From positions 1 through 29,754 of the forward strand of contig CANRKE010000005.1 in NCBI GenBank assembly GCA_947631135.1: DNA of 29,754 nt, given 5' to 3'. A program made the position numbers and the translations under genes. Of this stretch, positions 1-5,835 are shown piece by piece. The notes beneath the pieces were generated by a model. That model ran no database searches. It had not been told where the DNA came from and saw only the letters and a list, made by a program, of their open reading frames with translations. The stretch is from an uncultured Bacilli bacterium (GTDB lineage: Bacteria; Bacillota_I; Bacilli_A; RF39; UBA660). The stretch's first letter is position 1; each line of letters starts with the position of its first letter.

Positions 1-70
1 CTATCCTTCTTTTTGTTTATGAATAGTAGATATATAATTTTTTATAAAAAACAAGAGGTAAATAAGAGGT

Positions 71-102
71 AAAAAATAAAAAAGCCTTATTTTATAGGCT
101 TT
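71..102 (-). terminator. Rho-independent terminator of the tRNA unit
   Basis: Read on the minus strand, a 7-bp stem (positions 96-102 with 81-87, AAAGCCT/AGGCTTT) and an 8-nt loop are followed by a U-rich tract (80 down to 71). It lies just past the 3' end of tRNA-Leu, so it probably ends the two-tRNA transcript. Confidence 0.8.
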
Positions 103-112
103 AATTACGTAT

Positions 113-197
113 TGGTGCGAGTGAAGGGACTTGAACCCCCATGCCGTAAGGCGCTAGATCCTAAGTCTAGTGCGTCTGCCAATTTCGCCACACTCGC
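113..197 (-). tRNA. tRNA-Leu (anticodon UAG)
   Basis: The minus strand folds as a class II tRNA of 85 nt. The acceptor stem GCGAGTG pairs with CACTCGC. The D arm, a long variable arm, a GGTTCAAGTCC T-arm and an encoded CCA end (113-115) are all visible. The anticodon stem CTAGA/TCTAG encloses the loop CTTAGGA, giving anticodon UAG, which reads CUN leucine codons. It lies downstream of tRNA-Ile2 in the same transcript, with only 6 nt between them. Confidence 0.95.
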
Positions 198-203
198 ATA
201 TAG

Positions 204-280
204 TGGTGGACCCTGTAGGACTCGAACCTACGACCGTCCGGTTATGAGCCGGATGCTCTAACCAACTGAGCTAAGGGTCC
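204..280 (-). tRNA. tRNA-Ile2 (anticodon CAU, lysidine type)
   Basis: The minus strand folds as a 77-nt tRNA with acceptor GGACCCT/AGGGTCC, an encoded CCA, and an anticodon loop CTCATAA that gives CAU. A CAU anticodon can be initiator Met, elongator Met or Ile2. From memory, the GGACC start, the D-arm and the anticodon arm match the Bacillus tRNA-Ile2 pattern much better than elongator Met. If so, TilS would convert C34 to lysidine so that it reads AUA, a codon used heavily in this AT-rich genome. Elongator Met is the alternative. Confidence 0.88.
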
Positions 281-292
281 GTTACAAGTTAT

Positions 293-321
293 ATAATATC
301 ATACTTTTAGAAATCACGCAA
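293..321 (-). promoter_or_regulatory. Sigma-A-type promoter for the tRNA pair
   Basis: On the minus strand, TTGCGT (321-316) and TATTAT (298-293) are separated by 17 bp. The expected start, near 286, is a few bases before the tRNA-Ile2 5' end at 280. Confidence 0.7.
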
Positions 322-441
322 CATATAAATTGTTTTTTTTCAATTTTTTTCAACCAAATTGTATTATTTAATAAAAATAAGTTGTAAATAATAGTGTAAA
401 ATTGATAATTTATTATTGATTTAGTTAAAAATTTATAGTAT

Positions 442-480
442 TATAATGTTGACCAGTGGTAGACTGTGGTAAAAAGTGGG
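442..480 (+). promoter_or_regulatory. mraZ promoter and MraZ operator boxes
   Basis: There is a perfect -10 TATAAT at 442-447. The -35 is weak: TTGATT at 416-421 has a 20-bp spacer and TTAGTT at 421-426 a 15-bp spacer. Just downstream are three GTGG(T/G) units at 456-460, 466-470 and 476-480, spaced exactly 10 bp apart. This is the tandem, helical-turn-spaced arrangement known for MraZ binding sites in front of dcw operons. The array spans the expected transcription start and the mraZ ribosome-binding region (GGGGTG, 478-483), so MraZ bound here would be expected to repress its own operon. Confidence 0.78.
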
Positions 481-489
481 GTGATTTAA

Positions 490-927
490 ATGATGATGGG
501 TGAATATAATAGTAACTTAGACGAAAAATCAAGATTAGTAATTCCGTCTAAATTAAGGCAATATCTTAGTGATGAATTTGTAATCACTAGAGGATTAGAC
601 AATTGTTTATTTATATATCCAAAAGATTCATTTGATAAAATCACTGAAAAATTAAGCTCTCTACCATTTACTAAGAAAGATGCAAGAAACTTTACAAGAT
701 TTTTTTTATCGGGTGCATCAATTACATCATTTGATAAGCAAGGTCGTGTATTAATTAATGCTCCACTAATAAATTATGCAAATATTAAAAAAGAATGCGT
801 AATAATTGGGGTAGGAGATCGTATTGAAATTTGGTCAAAAGATAATTGGGAAAAATTCTTTAATGAAAAAAGTGATGAACTATCTGACATTGCAGAAAAC
901 CTATTTGATAGCGTGGTAGAAAAATGA
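490..927 (+). CDS. mraZ: Transcriptional regulator MraZ
   Basis: MraZ is a DNA-binding protein that controls the division and cell wall (dcw) cluster, and it normally heads that cluster. The 145-residue product has the usual length and two copies of the family half-domain. Each carries the characteristic D-x-x-x-R motif (D11...R15 and D82...R86), and the N-terminus GEYN is typical. Three consecutive ATGs (490, 493, 496) are available; the GGGGTG Shine-Dalgarno at 478-483 supports one of the first two. The gene ends in TGA overlapping the rsmH ATG by 4 nt (translational coupling). Three MraZ boxes sit upstream, so autoregulation is likely. Confidence 0.97.
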   Translation: MMMGEYNSNLDEKSRLVIPSKLRQYLSDEFVITRGLDNCLFIYPKDSFDKITEKLSSLPFTKKDARNFTRFFLSGASITSFDKQGRVLINAPLINYANIKKECVIIGVGDRIEIWSKDNWEKFFNEKSDELSDIAENLFDSVVEK

Positions 928-1850
928 AACATGTAAGTGTACTTTTAAACGAATCCATTGAGGGATTAAACATACGCGAAGATGGTATATATGTAGATTG
1001 TACCTTAGGTTATGCAGGTCATAGCAAAGAAATCCTAAAACGAATAAAAAGGGGAAAATTATTCGCCTTTGATCAAGATATAAATGCGATTGAATATAGC
1101 ATTAAAGAACTCTCTGAAATCAGTGATAACTTCGTATTAATCAAATCCAATTTTGTAAATTTAAAAGAAGAATTAAATAAAAGAGGAATTTATAAAGTAG
1201 ATGGAATATTATTTGATCTTGGTGTATCAAGTCCACAATTGGATGAAGATTATAGGGGGTTTAGTTATCACAATGATGCTTTTTTGGACATGAGAATGGA
1301 CTTATCGAGTAATTTTAGTGCTTATAATGTTGTTAATGAATACAACTTAGAAGATCTTACAAGAATATTTTATGAGTATGGAGAAGAAGAATATTCAAGG
1401 AATATTGCAAAAAAAATTATAGAATATAGAAAAAATAAAAAAATAGAAACAACATTAGAACTTGTAGAAATAATTAAAAGTGCAGTTCCAGTTAAGAGAA
1501 TATTAAAATCACATCCAGCAAAAAAAATATTTCAAGCTATTAGAATAGAAGTTAATAAAGAATTATATGTAATTGAAAAAGTATTACCTGATGCAATTGA
1601 AATGTTAAATAAAAATGGGAGATTGTGTGTAATAACATTTCATTCACTCGAAGATAAAATAGTTAAAAAAATATTTAATCAGTATAGTAAAATTGATGAT
1701 ATGGTAAAAGGATTACCAAATATACCTGATCAATATAAACCAAAAATAAGATTAGTAAATAAAAAGGTTATTGAACCTAGTAAAACTGAATTAGAAAATA
1801 ATAAAAGAAGCAGAAGTTCAAAACTTAGAATTATAGAAAAGATACAATAA
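924..1850 (+). CDS. rsmH: 16S rRNA (cytosine(1402)-N(4))-methyltransferase RsmH
   Basis: RsmH (MraW) transfers a methyl group from SAM to N4 of C1402 in the 16S rRNA decoding centre. The 308-residue product has normal length. The SAM-binding motif (V-D-C-T-L-G-x-x-G-H-S) is at about residues 24-34. Also present are the FDLGVSSPQLD segment, the RGFSY...LDMRMD segment and the C-terminal FHSLEDK motif, all characteristic of the family. The start overlaps the end of mraZ in an ATGA, fixing it as the second gene of the dcw operon. ftsL follows 16 nt later. Confidence 0.97.
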   Translation: MKHVSVLLNESIEGLNIREDGIYVDCTLGYAGHSKEILKRIKRGKLFAFDQDINAIEYSIKELSEISDNFVLIKSNFVNLKEELNKRGIYKVDGILFDLGVSSPQLDEDYRGFSYHNDAFLDMRMDLSSNFSAYNVVNEYNLEDLTRIFYEYGEEEYSRNIAKKIIEYRKNKKIETTLELVEIIKSAVPVKRILKSHPAKKIFQAIRIEVNKELYVIEKVLPDAIEMLNKNGRLCVITFHSLEDKIVKKIFNQYSKIDDMVKGLPNIPDQYKPKIRLVNKKVIEPSKTELENNKRSRSSKLRIIEKIQ

Positions 1851-1866
1851 AAAGGGATGATACAAT

Positions 1867-2157
1867 ATGAGAAAGAAGAAAGTAAGAAAGCCATCAAAAT
1901 TTTCAAAATTAATAAATGTACTTGCAATAATAATGCTTGTAATGACACCATTTGTAATAGTTGGTACTAAAGCATTTGTATCCAATATAAATTTTGATGT
2001 AGAAAAACTTAAAAGTAAAATAAGCAAACAAGAAAAAACAAATGAAAGTTTAAATATGAAAATAAATGAACTTGCTTCATTAGAAAATATCCAAGAGGTT
2101 GCAAAAGAATACGGATTAGAGTATAATAATGATAATATTAAAATTGTTATGAAGTAG
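1867..2157 (+). CDS. ftsL: Cell division protein FtsL
   Basis: This is a 96-residue single-pass membrane protein. It has a Lys/Arg-rich cytoplasmic N-terminus, one transmembrane helix at about residues 16-38, and an extracytoplasmic segment from about 42 to 80 with a leucine-zipper-like coiled coil ending in a 'VAKEYGLE' type tail. Sequence is poorly conserved in FtsL, but size, topology and position between rsmH and the division PBP are diagnostic. Known role: it forms a complex with DivIC/FtsB and activates septal wall synthesis by FtsW and PBP2B. Confidence 0.88.
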   Translation: MRKKKVRKPSKFSKLINVLAIIMLVMTPFVIVGTKAFVSNINFDVEKLKSKISKQEKTNESLNMKINELASLENIQEVAKEYGLEYNNDNIKIVMK

Positions 2158-2171
2158 GAGGTAACCTAGAT

Positions 2172-4283
2172 ATGAAAAAAGGCAGAAAAAATACTAATAA
2201 AGTCGTTATGAGTAAGCTAGTGATTTTTACTTGCCTTTTTTTAATTGTACTAATAATTGCTAGAATAATATATTTAGGAACAGCAACAGAAATAGATGGA
2301 ATAAACACAAAGAAAATGAAAGAAAACAGAAATACAAAAAGGGAAGTAACATATGCTAATAGAGGTACAATATTTGATAAATCATCAGAAATATTAGCTC
2401 AAAATGTTGCAAGTTATACAGTGATTGCATACTTATCAGAATCCAGAAGTAAAAATGAAAAAACACCTAAACATGTTGTAGATATAGCTGATACAGCAAA
2501 TAAATTATCACCAATTTTAAATATGAGTGTAGAAGCACTAACAACACTTTTATCAAAAGATCTATACCAAGTAGAATTGGGTCCTGGTGGACGTGGAATT
2601 AATGAAATTAAAAAAGAAGAAATAGAAAATTTACATTTACCAGGAATTGATTTTATACAAAGTTATAAAAGATATTATCCTAATGGAGATTTTGCATCAT
2701 ATATTTTAGGTTATACTAAAGAAAATGATGGTAATATAATTGGTGAAATGGGATTAGAAAAAGAATTTGATGAAGAATTAAGTGGTACAGATGGATATTT
2801 AGAATATCAAAAAGATTTAATGGGATATAAAATACCTAACACCCCAGAAGTAAGACAAGATCCTCAAGATGGCAACGATATATATCTAACAATAGATTCT
2901 AATATTCAACTATTACTTGAACAAGCACTAATTAAAGTATCAGAACAGGAACCAAGTATTGATTGGGCAACAATTACAGTTGCAAATGCAAAAGATGGTA
3001 GCATACTAGCCTCATCATCACGTCCATCATTTAATCCAAATTTAAAAGATATGACATCTTATTTAAATCCACTCGTTTCATATGCATTTGAACCTGGTTC
3101 AACAATGAAAATATTTACGTATATGGCAGCTATGGAAAGTGGTAAGTATGATGGAGATGCAACTTATGAATCAGGTAAAATTGAAATTGGTGAAGATACA
3201 GTAAATGACTGGAATAAAACAGGTTGGGGGACTATAACTTACAATCAAGGTTTTGCACTTTCATCAAACACAGCTGTTGCAAATATAATGAATAAGTATC
3301 TAACTAAAACAGAACTTGAAAATTATTTTAAAAGTTTAGGATTCGGTAAAAAAACAGGTATTACACTTCCTAAAGAAGAAGCAGGAAAAATAAAATTTAC
3401 ATATCCAATAGAAATAGCCAATGCTTCATTTGGACAAGGTATAACAACAACACCAATACAATATGTACAAGCACTTACATCTATTACAAATAATGGTACT
3501 ATGTTAAGACCGTATATAATAGATAAAATAGTAAATTCTAATACAGGTGAAATAATATATAAAGGTTCAAGAAAAGAATTAGGTAATGTTGCATCTACTG
3601 AAACTGTTGACAAAATAAAAAATTTGATGGAAAATGTTACACATGGCGATCCATCTACATGTACAGGATATATGTATAATATAGAAGGATATGATGTAAT
3701 AGGTAAAACAGGAACTGCTCAAACAGTTGATGAAACTGGTATGTATGCAGAAAATAAAACAGTAAGAAGTGTAGCTTTAATATTTCCAAAAGATGATCCT
3801 CAAGTTATAATATATGCAGCATTTAAAAATTCTAGTCCTAATGCCTTATCGAGTTCTATGCAAAGTTTGATAGAAGATATTGGTAAATATTTAGAAATTA
3901 ATGCAGAAAAAAATAATAAAATTGAGTTTAATCAAATAAAATTAGATAATTATATAAATAGAAATAAAGATTATGTTTTAAATAAATTAGGAGAAAATGG
4001 TATTACACCTATAGTTTTAGGTAGTGGAAATAAAATAATTAGTCAATATCCAAATAGTAATACTAATATTAGTAGTTATGATAGAGTAATATTACTAACA
4101 GATAATTATGATGGAACATTAATAGATTTAAATGGATATTCTAAAAAAGATGTTAAAGCATATTGTGATTTAGCTAAATTAAATTGTAGATTTAATGGTG
4201 GTGGATTTGTTACAAGTTATAATATGATAGATGATACAGAAAATGGTAAAATATTAGAAATTAATTTAGAAAGTAAACGATAG
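2172..4283 (+). CDS. pbpB: Division-specific penicillin-binding protein 2B (transpeptidase) with PASTA domains
   Basis: This class B PBP cross-links septal peptidoglycan with FtsW. The 703-residue product has an N-terminal membrane anchor (about residues 14-36), the PBP dimerisation region with the RGTIFD motif (64-69), and a transpeptidase domain. The acyl-enzyme serine lies in S310-T-M-K313, the second motif is S364-S-N366, and the third is K512-T-G514. After about residue 600 come what look like two PASTA repeats (about 605-655 and 655-700), as in Bacillus PBP2B and SpoVD. A strong AGGAGG Shine-Dalgarno precedes the ATG, 14 nt after ftsL. SpoVD (spore cortex) is an alternative; adjacency to ftsL favours the division enzyme. 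Confidence 0.94.
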   Translation: MKKGRKNTNKVVMSKLVIFTCLFLIVLIIARIIYLGTATEIDGINTKKMKENRNTKREVTYANRGTIFDKSSEILAQNVASYTVIAYLSESRSKNEKTPKHVVDIADTANKLSPILNMSVEALTTLLSKDLYQVELGPGGRGINEIKKEEIENLHLPGIDFIQSYKRYYPNGDFASYILGYTKENDGNIIGEMGLEKEFDEELSGTDGYLEYQKDLMGYKIPNTPEVRQDPQDGNDIYLTIDSNIQLLLEQALIKVSEQEPSIDWATITVANAKDGSILASSSRPSFNPNLKDMTSYLNPLVSYAFEPGSTMKIFTYMAAMESGKYDGDATYESGKIEIGEDTVNDWNKTGWGTITYNQGFALSSNTAVANIMNKYLTKTELENYFKSLGFGKKTGITLPKEEAGKIKFTYPIEIANASFGQGITTTPIQYVQALTSITNNGTMLRPYIIDKIVNSNTGEIIYKGSRKELGNVASTETVDKIKNLMENVTHGDPSTCTGYMYNIEGYDVIGKTGTAQTVDETGMYAENKTVRSVALIFPKDDPQVIIYAAFKNSSPNALSSSMQSLIEDIGKYLEINAEKNNKIEFNQIKLDNYINRNKDYVLNKLGENGITPIVLGSGNKIISQYPNSNTNISSYDRVILLTDNYDGTLIDLNGYSKKDVKAYCDLAKLNCRFNGGGFVTSYNMIDDTENGKILEINLESKR

Positions 4284-4299
4284 TATTGGGGGAATAATA

Positions 4300-5172
4300 A
4301 TGAAATATATATATAATTTAAGTGAATGGTTAAGTAAAATAATTGGAATAAATGCTGGTTATATATATTCTACTTTATCAACTATTATTTTATTTACAAT
4401 AGTTCACTATGTAAAAAAATTTATTGGTAAATTAATTAAAAAAGTAGATGATGAGAAAAAAGAATTTAATTATTATCAAAAGTTAAATATTATAGTTACA
4501 ATAATATCATTTATTGCAGTAATTATTATATGGGAAAAACATTTTGAAAATTTAATCACTCTTATTAGTTTTGTATCAGCCGCACTTACTATATCTTTAA
4601 GAGATATAATATATAATTTTTTCTGTGGAATATATATTAAAACTAAGAAAATATTTCAAATTGAAGATAGAATAGAAATTAATGGATATAAGGGTGATGT
4701 AATAAGTATTGGTAGTTTAAATTTTGAAATTATAGAATTAGATATGGATGAATATGAGGGTCAAAGTACTGGTAAGATTATAACTATTCCTAATTCACAA
4801 GTATTTACTTATCCAATCAAAAATTATAATAAAGCATTTAAATATATATGGGATGAAATAAAAATTAATGTCCCACTTGATTGTGATTTACCTAAAAATA
4901 AAAATGAATTATATAGAATAATAAATAGTAACGAAATAATTAAAGCAATACCGACTAAGATGAAAAAACAAGTACATAATTCAAGTGCAAATTACAGATT
5001 ATATTTTAATAAGTATGATCCTATAATATATACTAAAGTTAAAGATAAATATATAGAGTTAAGTATAAGATATCTTATGCATCCTAAAAAAAGTAGATTT
5101 ATAAAATCTAATATATGGAATAATATTTTAATTGCTTATAAAAATGGAAATATTGATTTATATAAAGATTAA
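4300..5172 (+). CDS. MscS-family small-conductance mechanosensitive channel
   Basis: MscS channels open on membrane tension and release solutes during hypo-osmotic shock. The 290-residue product has predicted transmembrane helices at about 18-38, 63-80 and 86-112. The last is the pore helix, running into the S-L-R-D-I-I-x-N-F-x-x-G-I-x-I motif. A beta domain follows with E-D-x-I-x-I-x-G and I-T-I-P-N-S-x-V signatures (about residues 124-170), then a mixed alpha/beta C-terminus. The gene begins 16 nt after pbpB behind a GGGGGA site, so it is probably read from the dcw transcript. It occupies the place where mraY-murD usually follow. Confidence 0.9.
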   Translation: MKYIYNLSEWLSKIIGINAGYIYSTLSTIILFTIVHYVKKFIGKLIKKVDDEKKEFNYYQKLNIIVTIISFIAVIIIWEKHFENLITLISFVSAALTISLRDIIYNFFCGIYIKTKKIFQIEDRIEINGYKGDVISIGSLNFEIIELDMDEYEGQSTGKIITIPNSQVFTYPIKNYNKAFKYIWDEIKINVPLDCDLPKNKNELYRIINSNEIIKAIPTKMKKQVHNSSANYRLYFNKYDPIIYTKVKDKYIELSIRYLMHPKKSRFIKSNIWNNILIAYKNGNIDLYKD

Positions 5173-5194
5173 ATTTAATATTTATATAGTAAAA

Positions 5195-5228
5195 AATATT
5201 TATTAAATAAGAAAATTTAATAAATATT
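5195..5228 (+). terminator. 14-bp perfect inverted repeat after the mscS gene
   Basis: Positions 5195-5208 pair perfectly with 5215-5228 around a 6-nt loop. The stem is all A/T, and the plus-strand tail is only weakly U-rich, so termination may be inefficient. The minus strand has a better T-run (5191-5196 read in reverse). It is probably the end of the division operon and directly abuts the next promoter. Confidence 0.5.
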
Positions 5229-5229
5229 A

Positions 5230-5258
5230 TTGTAATAATTATAATTATTTTATATAAT
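5230..5258 (+). promoter_or_regulatory. Sigma-A-type promoter of the leuS transcription unit
   Basis: TTGTAA (5230-5235) and TATAAT (5253-5258) are separated by 17 bp. The expected start is near 5265, which would give a leader of about 112 nt before the GTG at 5377. Confidence 0.7.
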
Positions 5259-5264
5259 ATAGTT

Positions 5265-5360
5265 GTTTTAAACGGGAAAAATTGTATATTGTATATTAAT
5301 AATTAAGGTAGTATAAGCGAGCATGACTCGTCCTTATGTTGGATGATTCATGTTTTTTTA
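5265..5360 (+). promoter_or_regulatory. T-box-like transcription attenuator upstream of the leuS unit
   Basis: Two mutually exclusive hairpins are visible. The antiterminator-like one pairs AAGG (5305-5308) with CCTT (5332-5335) and GCGAG (5317-5321) with CTCGT (5327-5331), leaving an 8-nt 5'-side bulge TAGTATAA. This is the architecture of a T-box antiterminator (AGGG-UGGNACC-GCG...CGU-CCCU). The terminator pairs 5322-5333 with 5341-5352 (12 positions, one C-U mismatch, one G-U) and is followed by seven Ts (5353-5359). Position ahead of an aminoacyl-tRNA synthetase operon fits a tRNA-Leu-sensing T-box. However, the bulge begins UAGU rather than the near-invariant UGGN, and only about 40 nt lie between the likely start and the antiterminator, too short for a classical Stem I. 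It may be a degenerate or reduced T-box, or another attenuator. Confidence 0.55.
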
Positions 5361-5376
5361 GAAAAGAGGAATATTT

Positions 5377-5835
5377 GTGTATAGATTGATTGAGTTTTTT
5401 TCAGTATTTATTTTGTGTTATCTAGTATATTTATTTGGAATAATACTTAGAAAAAAGAAAAATAAATTTGATCCAAAAAAATTAAAGGTAGAAGAAGCTT
5501 ATCTAATATCAAAATATAATCTTGATATGAAAAAGATTAATTATAAAAAATATCTTAATCTAGTAGCTATAAGTAACAGTTTGATATTTAGTATAACTGT
5601 TCAAATTGTAACAATACTAAATGGAATTATGTGGCAACTTTTATTTAGTATTGTGATACTTACACCGCTCATTGTATTAGTTTATTCTTTAATTGGTAAA
5701 TATTATATTAAAAAAGGATATGTAATAGAAGCTAAAATAATTGATGAAAGCGATGATAAAAAGCCAAATACAAAAAATGAAAAGAAGAAAAAGCACAAAA
5801 AAATAAAAAAGGAAAGAAGTGATAAAAATGTATAA
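5377..5835 (+). CDS. Small membrane protein of unknown function upstream of leuS
   Basis: I do not recognise this 152-residue protein. It starts at GTG (5377) behind an AAGAGGA site (5364-5370). It has hydrophobic helices at about residues 4-24, 64-84 and 88-108, and a very Lys-rich, highly charged C-terminus from about 125 onward. It is the first gene of the leuS transcription unit and overlaps the leuS start by 8 nt, so the two are probably translationally coupled. Co-transcription with leuS may reflect shared regulation only; no function is inferred. Confidence 0.75.
   Translation: MYRLIEFFSVFILCYLVYLFGIILRKKKNKFDPKKLKVEEAYLISKYNLDMKKINYKKYLNLVAISNSLIFSITVQIVTILNGIMWQLLFSIVILTPLIVLVYSLIGKYYIKKGYVIEAKIIDESDDKKPNTKNEKKKKHKKIKKERSDKNV

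Noticed and set aside
204..280. tRNA-Met (elongator or initiator)
   Set aside because: The anticodon alone allows it, but the acceptor and D-arm bases fit tRNA-Ile2 better. The GGACC start with a closed first pair is not that of an initiator tRNA. Elongator Met remains a minor alternative.
5195..5228. CRISPR repeat or transposon inverted repeat
   Set aside because: Only one copy exists, it is pure A/T, and its position between convergent functions (gene end and next promoter) fits a terminator.
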